Source of the DNA: Candidatus Anammoxibacter sp.
Lineage (GTDB): Bacteria > Planctomycetota > Brocadiia > Brocadiales > Anammoxibacteraceae
Direction: 5' to 3'
NCBI GenBank assembly: GCA_021777055.1
Contig: JAIQZO010000067.1
Location: 148,885 to 212,884, forward strand
Length of the DNA stretch: 64,000 bases
In this document: in pieces, positions 1 through 9,423 of the stretch
How the letters are laid out: each line of letters opens with the position of its first letter
Numbering within the stretch: the first letter of the stretch is position 1
Translations under genes and position numbers: made by a program
Notes under the pieces: generated by a model
Told to the model about the DNA's origin: nothing
Database searches by the model: none
Seen by the model: only the letters and a program-made list of their open reading frames with translations

Positions 1-1049
1 CCTTTGTAATCTTCCATTGAGTGGTCACCCATATTAGAAACTCGAAATACCTTATCTTTCAGTTCACCTTGACCTGCATAAATTATGTAGCCATGCTTCT
101 TTAGCTCTCCATGTATATCCTTATATGTAAATCCATTCGGAAGATATACAGACGTAATGGAATTGGAGCAAACATCTTCAGGAAGCAAAAGCTTTAACCC
201 CAAATCTTTAATACCGGCCCGCAAGAAATGTGCTCGTTCTTTATATGTTTTTACCCTATTATCATAACCTTCATCTGTTAGTTCATCAAGGGCCTCGTCA
301 AATGCATACATTATTTGAACAGATGGAGTGAAAGGTACCTTGGCGCAAAAGTTGTCATCAACATAGTTTCCTAAATCAAGAAACCCTGATCGTGGAGTAA
401 TCTGTTTCATCTGGTTAAAGAGCTCTTTCTTAAAAATAACAAAAGAAATTCCAGGAAAGCTGTGAAGACACTTATTTGTCGTTCCAATGCATACATCGAT
501 ATTATTTTTATAAAAATCTACATTCTCCGCACCCAGACTGCTAACCGTATCAACAAAGAATATCTTCCCATACTCTTTGCACAACTTTCCAATATCCTCT
601 ATTTCGTTTAAAATCCCTGTTGTTGTTTCGTGATGAATAACAGAGACGGTTTCTATATTTTTTTCTCTATCAAGGATTGCCTTTATTCTATTAATGTCAG
701 GCGGGGAACCCCATTGGTATTCATCTTTAATAGTCTTTATTTTAAAAATTTCTGCTGCGTCAGCCATACGTTCACCATAAACGCCATTACATATGATAAG
801 CATATCTTTGTCTTCTGGCATTATTGATGCGATCGCTGCTTCTTGTGCCGCAGTACCACAACCGGTAAAGATCGCAACTGTATAGTCTTTTTCAATGCTG
901 AAAACTCGTAAAAGTTTGCTCCTGATACCTTCAAGCAAGTTGACAAACTCATCTTCCCTGTGACAAATATCGTCTCTAAGCAATGCGTTGCGTACCCTTG
1001 ATGTCACATTAACAGGACCGGGGTTTAACAAAATATTTTTTTTTCCCAT
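1..1049 (-). CDS. 2-aminoethylphosphonate-pyruvate transaminase-like PLP enzyme, partial (C-terminus off the window)
   Basis: Class V PLP aminotransferase read on the minus strand from the ATG whose complement lies at 1047-1049; the frame stays open to the window edge, giving about 349 residues. The family is usually about 365 residues, so only the last part is missing. The N-terminus MGKKNILLNPGPVNVTSRV has the NPGP opening of the PhnW/serine-pyruvate group. The cofactor Asp lies in FFVDTVSSLGAEN and the PLP Lys in TTNKCLHSFPG, close to the PhnW pattern (VDAxSS, NKCxxGxPG). It would transfer an amino group to phosphonoacetaldehyde to make 2-aminoethylphosphonate. The assignment is supported by the phosphonopyruvate decarboxylase genes upstream on the same strand and PEP mutase nearby. 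A generic alanine-glyoxylate transaminase is the main alternative. Confidence 0.8.
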   Translation of the reverse strand, partial: MGKKNILLNPGPVNVTSRVRNALLRDDICHREDEFVNLLEGIRSKLLRVFSIEKDYTVAIFTGCGTAAQEAAIASIMPEDKDMLIICNGVYGERMADAAEIFKIKTIKDEYQWGSPPDINRIKAILDREKNIETVSVIHHETTTGILNEIEDIGKLCKEYGKIFFVDTVSSLGAENVDFYKNNIDVCIGTTNKCLHSFPGISFVIFKKELFNQMKQITPRSGFLDLGNYVDDNFCAKVPFTPSVQIMYAFDEALDELTDEGYDNRVKTYKERAHFLRAGIKDLGLKLLLPEDVCSNSITSVYLPNGFTYKDIHGELKKHGYIIYAGQGELKDKVFRVSNMGDHSMEDYK

Positions 1050-1158
1050 AACGTTCTATAACAATATCAGAAAACTGATCGAAAAATGTTTAATAAACTG
1101 AACATACTTGCCAATAATTATTGGTTATCACCAAAACCATATTAATCTCTATTTGTAT

Positions 1159-2145
1159 TTATTTATAACCCCAGAGTTTTAATAAATCCCCATTGTCGCT
1201 CTTGGAATAGTGCCAATATTTTATTAATGTGTCAATGGCATCAGATGTACGCTCAATATTGCTCTCTTCATTGGGAAAATCACCCCAACCGTCTTCATTT
1301 TTAACTGAAATAACCCATTTTAAACCACGTTGAATGATGTTGTCCATCTTTGTGCGGTCTAGGCCCTCCAGCATTACCGTTGACAACATTAATGTCCTTA
1401 GGGTATCACAAGTGTGGTCCACATCATTAACGTCCCATGCTCCATTCTCTTCCTGCAAATCAATAAGCCTGTTAACGGCACTCTTATAGACGTTATCTGG
1501 AACCTTCTTTGTTATTAATAAATCTGGTAGCAATGAGTCCTGAATAATATGTGCGGTCAAACATACACATGATTTATAAAATTTATCATCACTCCAACCG
1601 CCATCCGCGCCCTGGTTTTTTAATAAGAACTCTATTCCTTTTGATAAAGGATTAGAGGCTAAATCCTGCAGGGATTTGTTTGCCAATGTATATATCAAGG
1701 AAAGAAATTGTACCGGGTGACTAACTGCATCAATGTCAGCCCATGAAGGATCTTGCCACAATCCGTCTTCTTTCTGATTATTGGTAAGGTAGTTTGTAAA
1801 CTTTCTTAATGAATCGTCAATTACACTATCACGGAGTATTTGATTAACCCTTATGAGCATTATGGCACAAAAAGTACCCCCCCAGACCTCACTCTTCTTA
1901 CTTGTGGAGTATGGCGCCCATCCTCCGTCATCATTTTGAAACTTTGTCAATGCTAGAAAATCATCCCTGTATTTGTCTGCTTTATCCACATGTAGGATAA
2001 CCCTTAAAATATGTGCAACAACTTCAAGTTCTTGATCTCCTTTTAGTAAACTCCACTGATCGCTTTTAGAGAACAGACTTTCAGACTCCATATCTATTAA
2101 TTCTTTTATACTATTCCTGTCTATTAAACCTTGGACTTCCGCCAT
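1159..2145 (-). CDS. Prenyltransferase/squalene-cyclase repeat protein (terpene-cyclase-like)
   Basis: 328 residues built of QW-type alpha-alpha repeats: FQNDDGGWAPY, NNQKEDGLWQDPSW, KNQGADGGWSDD, LQEENGAWDV and VKNEDGWGDF are spaced about 50-60 residues apart. This is the fold of squalene-hopene cyclases and protein prenyltransferase beta subunits, but the protein is half the length of a hopene cyclase (about 630 residues) and I do not see the catalytic DXDD box. The segment DVDHTCDTLRTL has acidic residues that could play a similar role. It sits between phosphonate genes on the same strand (39 bases downstream of the decarboxylase beta gene, about 110 bases upstream of the aminotransferase), so a shared transcript is likely. 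Its substrate is unknown; a single-domain cyclase, a prenyl-binding protein or a structural scaffold are all possible. Confidence 0.75.
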   Translation of the reverse strand: MAEVQGLIDRNSIKELIDMESESLFSKSDQWSLLKGDQELEVVAHILRVILHVDKADKYRDDFLALTKFQNDDGGWAPYSTSKKSEVWGGTFCAIMLIRVNQILRDSVIDDSLRKFTNYLTNNQKEDGLWQDPSWADIDAVSHPVQFLSLIYTLANKSLQDLASNPLSKGIEFLLKNQGADGGWSDDKFYKSCVCLTAHIIQDSLLPDLLITKKVPDNVYKSAVNRLIDLQEENGAWDVNDVDHTCDTLRTLMLSTVMLEGLDRTKMDNIIQRGLKWVISVKNEDGWGDFPNEESNIERTSDAIDTLIKYWHYSKSDNGDLLKLWGYK

Positions 2146-2184
2146 AACTACCTCACTAAAAAAAAACAGATAAATTTCTATAAA

Positions 2185-2739
2185 TCAGATTACAGCCATA
2201 AACCTCTTTTTAATCTCTTCGGGGGCGTGCGAGACTCGTTCGATTTTCTTATCATACTCCGTATTTACCTTTACAAGGATAAATACAGGCCCTTTTATCT
2301 TTAAACACTCTTCCGCTATTACACGCAGCTCTCCAGAATTAATAGCTCTGTATGTTTTTATATAGCCGCTAGCTCGAGCAACCTTCTCAAGTTCAATAAC
2401 ATTTGTTAAAGTTGGTTGATTTCCTGTGGAACCGTATACTTCATTATCAAATACAAAATGATAAAAGTTCTCGGGGCAAAGGGTGCCTATCTGTGCCAAT
2501 GTGCCCATATTCATCAACACATTCCCGTCACCGTCAAAAACAACAATCTTTCTTTCCGGTTTGCTAACCGCAATTCCAAGTCCAATTGAAGCTGCTAATC
2601 CCATAGAACCGATCATATAAAAATTTTGTGGCCTGTCGTTGATAACAAAAGATTCACGACAGATCAATCCATTGGCATGGACAACTAGTTCGTCACTCAA
2701 AACTGTTAAAACCGTTTTAATTGCTTCGGCCCTTTTCAT
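2185..2739 (-). CDS. Phosphonopyruvate decarboxylase, C-terminal ThDP-binding subunit (split Ppd)
   Basis: 184 residues matching the C-terminal half of phosphonopyruvate decarboxylase. NFYMIGSMGLAASIGLGIAV is followed by the ThDP/Mg motif (GDGNVLMNMGTLAQIG) and, about 30 residues on, DNEVYGSTGNQPT. The enzyme converts phosphonopyruvate to phosphonoacetaldehyde plus CO2, the irreversible step that pulls the unfavourable PEP mutase reaction forward. The start overlaps the stop of the upstream PYR-domain gene by four bases (ATGA), typical of translational coupling and of two subunits made in equal amounts. Ppd is normally one chain of about 380 residues; here the two genes give 164+184. Sulfopyruvate decarboxylase (ComDE) has the same split layout and is the main alternative, but the linked PEP mutase favours phosphonopyruvate. 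Confidence 0.85.
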   Translation of the reverse strand: MKRAEAIKTVLTVLSDELVVHANGLICRESFVINDRPQNFYMIGSMGLAASIGLGIAVSKPERKIVVFDGDGNVLMNMGTLAQIGTLCPENFYHFVFDNEVYGSTGNQPTLTNVIELEKVARASGYIKTYRAINSGELRVIAEECLKIKGPVFILVKVNTEYDKKIERVSHAPEEIKKRFMAVI

Positions 2740-3230
2740 CCAAGTACCCCATTCTTTATCAGGATTACAACCGGTATACTTTTTTCTTTCATCAGTTTCA
2801 TAGCGGACATTATAACGTTTTCTATATTCTCTTTTTCTAGTACAAAAAAAGGAATACCTGCAACACGTAGAATTTTCTCACTTATATCACCTGCGATCAG
2901 ATGTTCTGGCGCGTCCTTACCTTTATAACCACGCCAGCTTACTAGCATAAGACATGGTATTTTATAAATAAGACTGAGTGATGTTAAAACATTGAGTGAA
3001 TTACCCAAACCGGAATTCTGCATAAGTACTACTGGTGATTTACCTGCCATATATGCGCCGCTGGCAATACCAACGGCTTCATCTTCTCTTGTTGAGGATA
3101 CATAAGTAACCGAATCATCATCAATTAATTCTCTGATAATGCCGGTTAAAATACTGCATGGGACTCCTGAAAAGAAATTAATACCCTGCTGTTTTAATAA
3201 ATAAATGAACGATGAAGCGTTATATATCAT
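2736..3230 (-). CDS. Phosphonopyruvate decarboxylase, N-terminal PYR-domain subunit (split Ppd)
   Basis: 164 residues equal to the N-terminal pyrimidine-binding half of Ppd/sulfopyruvate decarboxylase. FFSGVPCSILTGII is the typical opening, STREDEAVGIASGAYMAGK contains the conserved Glu that activates ThDP, and VVLMQNSGLGNSLN and SWRGYKGKDAPEH follow as in the family. It forms the active site together with the product of the overlapping downstream gene. It is the first gene of the minus-strand phosphonate run decarboxylase alpha, decarboxylase beta, cyclase-like, aminotransferase. The DUF799 lipoprotein gene upstream ends about 110 bases away. The family call is firm; the exact substrate is inferred from context. 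Confidence 0.85.
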   Translation of the reverse strand: MIYNASSFIYLLKQQGINFFSGVPCSILTGIIRELIDDDSVTYVSSTREDEAVGIASGAYMAGKSPVVLMQNSGLGNSLNVLTSLSLIYKIPCLMLVSWRGYKGKDAPEHLIAGDISEKILRVAGIPFFVLEKENIENVIMSAMKLMKEKSIPVVILIKNGVLG

Positions 3231-3339
3231 TTAATGTGTAAATCAAGGATAAATAGCAAAAAAGTGTCTGCACGTCTACTAGAATTAGATGAAGTGCAGT
3301 TTGGGAACTTTAATTAGTTGCTATATTTATAATAATAAA

Positions 3340-4329
3340 CTATTTCTTCTTCTTCTTCTCTGTGTCATTTTCTTCCACATCGTCATTTTCCGTTAAATTA
3401 CTGGTAGGGGCAAAAGGATCAAACTTTCCTATTATAGTAGACACAGGTAATCCCTTGTTAATTTTTTCTACGATTGCGGCCTCTTTTTCATCCTTTAGTG
3501 CCTTAATTACCGGTATCCGCAACACTATTTCCCTGCATACTTCTTCACTTGCCCTTGAGCGGTATACATCCCTTAATGACATACTGTTCTGAAAAGAGGC
3601 GATCACAAAATCAAAGGGATTTGTTGCGACCCTTATTTCATTAGCAGTCCTTGTCTCCTGTGCTTCAAAGAGTACTGTTCCGTCCTTTGTAGATATGCAC
3701 CTGACTACCATTCCGATTGCAATTTGGGAAAAGAGAGCATAATATTTACTGTCGTACCTTGTAACCTTTCCATAAATTAAGGCATCTGCCCCCAGTATCT
3801 CTCCCAATTGTTCAGGTGTGTAGCTGTATAACTTTTCAGGCGTATCTATCTTTAAACCATGCAGGATAGCATCCACCGCAATTAATTCTACATCATCAAA
3901 TTCGCGTGGTACTAAGTGCCCATAAAAATATGTGCGAAGCCTATTGGCATAAGTCCAGCTCCATTCGTCTTTTTCTTTGGTATCTTCCCGTTTTATCTCA
4001 AAGCCGTTTAGAATCAGGTTTCCTCCTATAAGATTTTCAAAAGGAAGTATAACAATAACCCTAGGAGGGTCTGATATAAGCTTTTTATCATACTTAAAAC
4101 TGTTTCCTCCCGGATCCAACTGATAAAGTCTGTCCAACTTACCTTTTCTACCGTGTTCGGCATAATCTTTTTGGTCCAGAAAGAATCCTGCCTGATCATT
4201 ATCTACTGCTTCTTTTTTATCACGTTTTGAGAAAATGGAGCCGCATCCAAATAGAGACAATGATAATATAAATGTCAAGAAATAGACTATACCGCAGGTA
4301 AATCTCTTTTTTGCCACAAATTTTTTCAT
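3340..4329 (-). CDS. DUF799/GNA1162-type putative lipoprotein
   Basis: 329-residue exported protein. The N-terminus is basic, then hydrophobic, and ends in a lipobox (LSLFGC, Cys near residue 29), so it should be lipid-anchored. The middle part carries the family pattern: TPEQLGEILGADALIYGKV and a following stretch about response of expression in a beta-rich fold resembling the GNA1162/CsgG-like alpha/beta fold, plus LPFENLIGG in the N-terminal half. The tail is highly charged and ends in a run of lysines. These proteins are thought to act in outer-membrane assemblies, but no function is established. It is on the same strand as the phosphonate genes; a functional link is not shown. Confidence 0.6.
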   Translation of the reverse strand: MKKFVAKKRFTCGIVYFLTFILSLSLFGCGSIFSKRDKKEAVDNDQAGFFLDQKDYAEHGRKGKLDRLYQLDPGGNSFKYDKKLISDPPRVIVILPFENLIGGNLILNGFEIKREDTKEKDEWSWTYANRLRTYFYGHLVPREFDDVELIAVDAILHGLKIDTPEKLYSYTPEQLGEILGADALIYGKVTRYDSKYYALFSQIAIGMVVRCISTKDGTVLFEAQETRTANEIRVATNPFDFVIASFQNSMSLRDVYRSRASEEVCREIVLRIPVIKALKDEKEAAIVEKINKGLPVSTIIGKFDPFAPTSNLTENDDVEENDTEKKKKK

Positions 4330-4567
4330 AATTAACCAACCGGTTTAAAATTTAAAAGCTTTTCAGATAATGCAAAAATTAAACTCTAATATAGCATAAA
4401 ATAATCTTATAAGTATTAGGTTTTTATTATATTGAAAATTTTATATATAACAACTATTATATAATCCATTGTAAATATTTCTCTAAAAATAGTACGTGGG
4501 GGCTTTATTCCATGAAATATTCTACTACTATATAACACGTATTACAATGAAAGGCAGGTAAAAAGAG

Positions 4568-5233
4568 ATGGTATCGTTAAATTGCAAAGAGACATTCATT
4601 GCAAGAATAACATCCGTTAATTTTATTATTATCATTATTACGGCTTTTATATTACAAATAACCATGGTAAATGCAGACAATTTAACGAAGAAAAATAATA
4701 GCACTGAAGTCGCAACTTTTGCCGGCGGATGTTTCTGGTGTATGCAACCTCCTTTTGATAAACATGATGGAGTTATCTCTACATTTGTAGGATATACAGG
4801 CGGAAATGTTGAGGACCCTACCTACGAAGAAGTTTGTTCCGGTACAACAGGACATACTGAAGCGGTGGAGATTGAATTTGATCCGGCAGTGGTATCTTAC
4901 GATGAATTGCTTAATGTTTTCTGGCGAAATATAGACCCTACTGCACTTAATTCCCAGTTTGCGGATAGGGGTAGCCAGTACAGAACTGCAATTTTTTATC
5001 ACAATGACGAGCAGAAGAGATTGGCTGAAGAGTCTAAAGAAAAACTTGCAAAATCAGGTAAATATGATAAGCCTCTTGTTACAGAGATTACACCGGCAAC
5101 GGAATTTTATAAAGCAGAAGGGTACCATCAGGAATATTACAAGAAAAATTCATATCGATACAAGATGTACAAGTCTGGCTCCGGTAGGGAGAAGTATATA
5201 AAAGATGTTTGGGGAGAGACAGATGCAAACTAA
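4568..5233 (+). CDS. msrA: Exported peptide methionine sulfoxide reductase A
   Basis: 221 residues. The MsrA core starts near residue 47 with [14 protein letters not shown], whose first Cys (Cys55) is the catalytic nucleophile that reduces S-methionine sulfoxide in proteins. [12 protein letters not shown], the downstream [17 protein letters not shown] and AEGYHQEYY are family signatures. Residues 1-37 are a long basic and hydrophobic leader not found in cytoplasmic MsrA, so the enzyme probably works outside the cytoplasm. A possible ribosome site (aaaggcagg) lies at 4549-4557. Its last bases overlap the start of the PEP mutase gene, suggesting a shared transcript with no obvious metabolic link. 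Confidence 0.93.
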   Translation: MVSLNCKETFIARITSVNFIIIIITAFILQITMVNADNLTKKNNSTEVATFAGGCFWCMQPPFDKHDGVISTFVGYTGGNVEDPTYEEVCSGTTGHTEAVEIEFDPAVVSYDELLNVFWRNIDPTALNSQFADRGSQYRTAIFYHNDEQKRLAEESKEKLAKSGKYDKPLVTEITPATEFYKAEGYHQEYYKKNSYRYKMYKSGSGREKYIKDVWGETDAN

Positions 5234-6878
5234 CGGCTTACAGAAGAATAAAACACCCATGTTAAAGAAAACGACCCAATTGCGAACACTTATTCAGAGC
5301 AATGAACTTGAATTTCTTTTGGAAGCGCACAATGGTATTTCAGCTAAGATCGTGGAAGAGACAGGTCTTAAAGGGATATGGGCCAGTGGGCTTTCGATTT
5401 CGGCATCACAAGGAGTAAGGGATAATAACGAGATCAGCTGGACGCAGGTACTTGCAAATGTAGAACTCATGAGTGATATAACCAATATTCCTATACTTCT
5501 TGATGGCGATACTGGTTATGGTAATTTTAATAATCTACGTAGGCTTGTAAAAAAGCTTGAACAGCGTGATATTGCTGGTGTATGTATAGAAGATAAACTT
5601 TTTCCAAAGACTAACAGTTTTCTACGTACCGACCGTCAGCCGTTAGCGGATATAAATGAATTTTGTGGAAAGATTAAGGCCGGAAAAGATGTGCAGATGG
5701 ATGACGATTTTGTTATTGTTGCTCGTGTCGAAGCTTTTATAACGGGATGGGGTCTGAATGAAGCGTTGAAAAGGGCTGAGGCCTACAAAGATGCGGGTGC
5801 GGACGCTATCTTAATCCACAGTAAGCTTAGTAATGCTAGTGAGGTATTTAGCTTTATTAATGAGTGGGAAAACAGGCTTCCGGTTGTAATAGTACCTACT
5901 AAATTTTATTCAACTCCAACTGAAAGTTTCAGAGAAAACAAAGTTTCTGTGGTTATCTGGGCGAACCATATGATACGTGCTGCTGTAACTAGAATGCAGG
6001 AGACGGCGAAACAGATTTATAACGATCAATGTCTTCACATGGTGGAAGATACTATAGTACCGGTAAAGGAGATATTTAGGCTTCAAGATGATCAGGAACT
6101 TATTGATGCGGAAAAGATATATCTGGGGGACAGTCCAACCTCTTCTGTAAATGCCGTTATTCTTGCCGCATCACAAGGAAAACAGCTTGGAAAATTAACA
6201 ATTGATATGCCAAAGACTATGTTAAGGGTTGGGCGCAAAACGATTTTGAGGCGAATTGTTGACCATTTGCAAGAGAATCGCATTAACGATATCACTGTAG
6301 TGGCTGGTTACAAAAAAGAGGAGATAACGTACTCTGATTTAAATATAGTTGAAAATAGAGAGCACGAGGACACCGGACAGTTAACATCACTTTTGTGTGC
6401 GGTCAGTTCATTGAAAAAGACAACGCTTATAATATTTGGTGATATAATCTTCAGAAAATATGTTTTGCAATTAGTGCTTGATGATGACGATGACGAGGAT
6501 GTTGTAATTATTGTTGATACTAAAATTAATCCTCAAGGGAAGTACAAATCTGATTTTGTAAGATCAAAAACAATAAAAGATAATCAATCAATCTTTTGTG
6601 ATAAAAGTTATGTTAAAGAGATTGTGTTTTCGGAACCGAGCAGTGAATATGACGGAGAGTGGATAGGTATAATCAAACTGTCGGGAAAAGCGATAGGATT
6701 CGCCAAAGAATTCTTAAAGACGCATAAAGATTCTAAAGATTTCAAGAGCATGGATATAAATGATCTGATTAACCATTATGTGGGCTCCGGATTTATGGTA
6801 AAGATACAGTACATTACAGGTAACTGGATTGATGTCAATAGGGTTTCAGACCTTACGTTAGCAAATGAACTTTATTGA
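5223..6878 (+). CDS. pepM: Phosphoenolpyruvate mutase-nucleotidyltransferase fusion (PntC-like)
   Basis: 551 residues with two domains. Residues about 20-290 are an isocitrate-lyase-superfamily PEP mutase: [14 protein letters not shown] and [10 protein letters not shown] (residues 123-132), the EDK-x5-NS signature that separates PEP mutases from other superfamily members. It makes phosphonopyruvate from PEP. Residues about 308-551 are a sugar-nucleotidyltransferase fold ([13 protein letters not shown], then DMPKTML with the conserved Lys). This order is that of PntC, which activates 2-aminoethylphosphonate with CTP; the glycine-rich loop here (SQGKQLG) is less regular than usual. The ATG at 5223 is chosen because ggggaga precedes it; the frame is open from 5205, and another ATG is at 5259. 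It overlaps msrA by 11 bases. Confidence 0.9.
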   Translation: MQTNGLQKNKTPMLKKTTQLRTLIQSNELEFLLEAHNGISAKIVEETGLKGIWASGLSISASQGVRDNNEISWTQVLANVELMSDITNIPILLDGDTGYGNFNNLRRLVKKLEQRDIAGVCIEDKLFPKTNSFLRTDRQPLADINEFCGKIKAGKDVQMDDDFVIVARVEAFITGWGLNEALKRAEAYKDAGADAILIHSKLSNASEVFSFINEWENRLPVVIVPTKFYSTPTESFRENKVSVVIWANHMIRAAVTRMQETAKQIYNDQCLHMVEDTIVPVKEIFRLQDDQELIDAEKIYLGDSPTSSVNAVILAASQGKQLGKLTIDMPKTMLRVGRKTILRRIVDHLQENRINDITVVAGYKKEEITYSDLNIVENREHEDTGQLTSLLCAVSSLKKTTLIIFGDIIFRKYVLQLVLDDDDDEDVVIIVDTKINPQGKYKSDFVRSKTIKDNQSIFCDKSYVKEIVFSEPSSEYDGEWIGIIKLSGKAIGFAKEFLKTHKDSKDFKSMDINDLINHYVGSGFMVKIQYITGNWIDVNRVSDLTLANELY

Positions 6879-7213
6879 TCTAGTACTGCGTCATCGTTCT
6901 AATGACGGGTATGATCTTAAGCCTTATCCGTTGTACCTACTTAGGTGGATAGGCTGAAGACTGAAGGTAAAAGCATAAAGCATTTTTGGTTGCCAGGCTA
7001 ATGTTAAAAAAGCAAAAACCACAGGATTTTTGCCTTTAAGCTTTACCTTCAGCCTATCCACCTGAGTAGGTACTATTTGTTAACAAAAAGAATTTAGATC
7101 GAATAGCTATCACCAATACAACATAGTTGTACTAGTAACTTGTTTTGATAATAGGGATAAGAGCTCTGTTTCCGGAACGAGAAGGCGAAATAGGAAAACT
7201 TGTACGTGCTTTT
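6879..7213. other. Intergenic region between pepM and the DUF3047 gene
   Basis: 335 bases with no supported gene. It holds a large inverted repeat (6933-7073) described separately. Both flanking genes end here, since the transcription is convergent. Confidence 0.6.
6933..7073. repeat. Imperfect inverted repeat, possible bidirectional terminator or mobile-element relic
   Basis: The left arm at 6933-6973 (gtacctacttaggtggatag and onward) pairs with the right arm at 7040-7073, whose complement reads gtacctactcaggtggatag. The arms match over about 34 bases with one mismatch and a small insertion, separated by about 66 bases. It lies between converging genes. No target-site duplication was seen around it. 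Confidence 0.7.
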
Positions 7214-7900
7214 CTATTCGGTTTCAAGAAAAATATTTGCATACCAAGTTTCTATCTTTTCATGGGTTCTGTCAGTATTAGTCTGGATCCCAACATATAT
7301 GATTTCGCCAGGTTCCTGACCAAACTCTTGTATATAATCACTGTAATGGTTTACTTTATAATTTAGCCATCTGTTTACGTTTTCCTTTCCACTTTCTACG
7401 ACTATCATCCGTGCGTTTTTTTTGCAGGGATTTGCAAACCTTTCCCCTTTCTGGATATTATTGCCAAACACATAAATTAATGCCCTGTATCTGTACGGCA
7501 TGCCAAATAACGTTTTGCCGTAAACAATACAGATAGACGCAGGATAATCATCCGCGCCTTTCTCTTTTTCTATGCTATTGGGTAATATTTTTGATACCTT
7601 CCATTCCCATTTAAGAAATTTATACTCCAATGGGGGCAGCTTAACAGGTTTTAATGCTATTACGCCACTGTCGTTGACGTTTGCATATAGCGTCTTTCGG
7701 TTATCAATCTCCATTATGCTGGGTTTTGTTCTGTATTTAATTCTTCTGCAAAATCCCTTTTTGAGCTCCCACCCGTTTACAATTCCTTGATCTAACTCCT
7801 CACTACTGAATTCTGTAATGGGAAAAACACCGCCTTGTGTAGCATCTGCAACACTTAAATAAACAAAAAGTGTTAACAATAATAATATAAATCTTTGCAT
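7214..7900 (-). CDS. DUF3047 family exported protein
   Basis: 228 residues beginning with a clear signal peptide (MQRFILLLLTLFVYLSVADA). The body has the DUF3047 layout: PPLEYKFLKWEWKVSK, then KGADDYPASICIVYGK, a middle RALIYVFGNN and the end TWYANIFLET. The fold is predicted to be beta-rich and carbohydrate-binding-like, but no activity is known. It is 39 bases downstream of the DUF362 gene on the same strand, so the two are probably co-transcribed. Confidence 0.8.
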   Translation of the reverse strand: MQRFILLLLTLFVYLSVADATQGGVFPITEFSSEELDQGIVNGWELKKGFCRRIKYRTKPSIMEIDNRKTLYANVNDSGVIALKPVKLPPLEYKFLKWEWKVSKILPNSIEKEKGADDYPASICIVYGKTLFGMPYRYRALIYVFGNNIQKGERFANPCKKNARMIVVESGKENVNRWLNYKVNHYSDYIQEFGQEPGEIIYVGIQTNTDRTHEKIETWYANIFLETE

Positions 7901-7938
7901 CGCTAACCTTTCAAAATTAAACTTTTATCACAAAAAAT

Positions 7939-8898
7939 TTATGTGGCCCTGCTAAACTTTTTGAGCCAGAGATGTTTAAAAACACTTTTGACAATCTGAC
8001 GAATATTAAATCCTACCGGAATTAGTCTGGGGAGTACAAAGTCAAATATTTTTACAGTGTCTACTGGTTCTCCGGCAATATTTATCTTCTCAATCATGTG
8101 TTCGCCTATATCATGCTTGATTGCCGTCTTTAGTATTGGTGAAGACGAAGGATCCGTATTAAGGACCTCTGCAATCACACGGTCAATTGCAACGCAATCA
8201 ATACCGCCTAAGATCAGTGAGACTGCTTTTGGATCGCCGCCCGAAGGACCTTTTCTCTCCATTGCCATTACAGCATCAACAATAGTAAATACCGGTTTTA
8301 CCTTGAGATAGTTTGCCAGTAACATTTCTGTATACCAAACCATATCACTGTTTGATCTAAAATGACGCCACGCTTTTCTTTTTCCGCTGACGCAACCATA
8401 CATGTTTTTAACTGCAGCAGTATATAGAAACTGTACATGTGCTTTCAACTTTGGAAGATTAATAATTGCATCCACATCCAGTGCTTTGCCTGAAATTGTA
8501 AGTGGAAATTCCTTTTCCCTGCACCTGATATTTACTTTACGTGGTTCATCCAGTTCAATTATATCTATGTTATGTTGCCGGGCAAACCTGTCAATCCCAA
8601 TACATTCTGCAATTCGAGCAACAGAACCAAAAGCGGGACTGTCACCAATGATAGGTACCGCCCCTATTTCTAGTAATTTTTCGGCAACGGTTTCAATAAC
8701 TATCGGGTGAGTAACTGTACACTTCTCTGGTGTGCTTCTTTTTATAAAGTTCGGCTTTAAAAGTACCTTTGTGTCACTCTTTATTACCTTTTCAATACCG
8801 CCGAAATATCCAAATGATTGGTCTATTGCTTTACGCACATTTTTTTTGTCATAATCAAAGCATTTGACAATCGATACAGTTGTTTTGTCCATCTTCAT
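7939..8898 (-). CDS. DUF362 domain-containing protein
   Basis: 319 residues. The family pattern is clear: DTKVLLKPNFIKR, then GAVPIIGDSPAFGS, DAIINLPKLKAH and KNMYGCVSGKRKAWRH. DUF362 proteins are often fused to ferredoxin domains; this one has no four-Cys cluster motif, so it is the stand-alone form. The function is uncertain (some relatives are linked to metal-cofactor or Fe-S enzymes). The start MKMDKTT could be at either of two close ATGs. It is the upstream gene of a pair with the DUF3047 gene. Confidence 0.85.
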   Translation of the reverse strand: MKMDKTTVSIVKCFDYDKKNVRKAIDQSFGYFGGIEKVIKSDTKVLLKPNFIKRSTPEKCTVTHPIVIETVAEKLLEIGAVPIIGDSPAFGSVARIAECIGIDRFARQHNIDIIELDEPRKVNIRCREKEFPLTISGKALDVDAIINLPKLKAHVQFLYTAAVKNMYGCVSGKRKAWRHFRSNSDMVWYTEMLLANYLKVKPVFTIVDAVMAMERKGPSGGDPKAVSLILGGIDCVAIDRVIAEVLNTDPSSSPILKTAIKHDIGEHMIEKINIAGEPVDTVKIFDFVLPRLIPVGFNIRQIVKSVFKHLWLKKFSRAT

Positions 8899-9043
8899 AA
8901 AAAATTATTTTTCTGGCAAGATATTAAAATAGAGAATTTCTATACCATTCATATTTTATTATTATAAAGTTTATATTATACAAATAAACTACATAACGGC
9001 AAAATATTCTTTTCTTAAATATTCTGATATCTAAATGTTTTAT

Positions 9044-9282
9044 CCGTGTTGTCCGGTTAGCTGTTTGTTTCATACATATGTTTATGAACATTGAGTGCCT
9101 AAGTTGCCTAAAATGAGCTAAAGTTTTAGAAATTTATTTATTATTAATTAAAAACAACGCTATTAACTTTAGGCACTTTAAGTAATTTAGTCATTTTAGG
9201 CAATTTCTTGCGCAAGGATATTGGGAAATGTTCATAAATATGAAACATTATTATACTACAAAAAGCTAACAGGACAATGCTG
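9044..9282. mobile_element. MITE-like element, copy 1
   Basis: 239 bases with terminal inverted repeats (left ccgtgttgtccggttag, right complement cagcattgtcctgttag). The matching continues inward around a tttcat..atttatgaacatt motif. The flanks are atgttttat and acgttttat, an 8-of-9 match consistent with an old 9-base target duplication. The core of about 110 bases is shared with copy 2 in inverted orientation. There is no transposase. Confidence 0.8.
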
Positions 9283-9423
9283 ACGTTTTATAGGTTTTAA
9301 CTGTTTTGAAAAAATAACATTCAAACTATCCTCGCAAAAATTTCTGTCCAGAAGGTAAAGGGCCGAATTCCATTTTGTTCGACTGATACTCTCTGCCGGT
9401 CAACCCTGGATCACGGATAGAGG

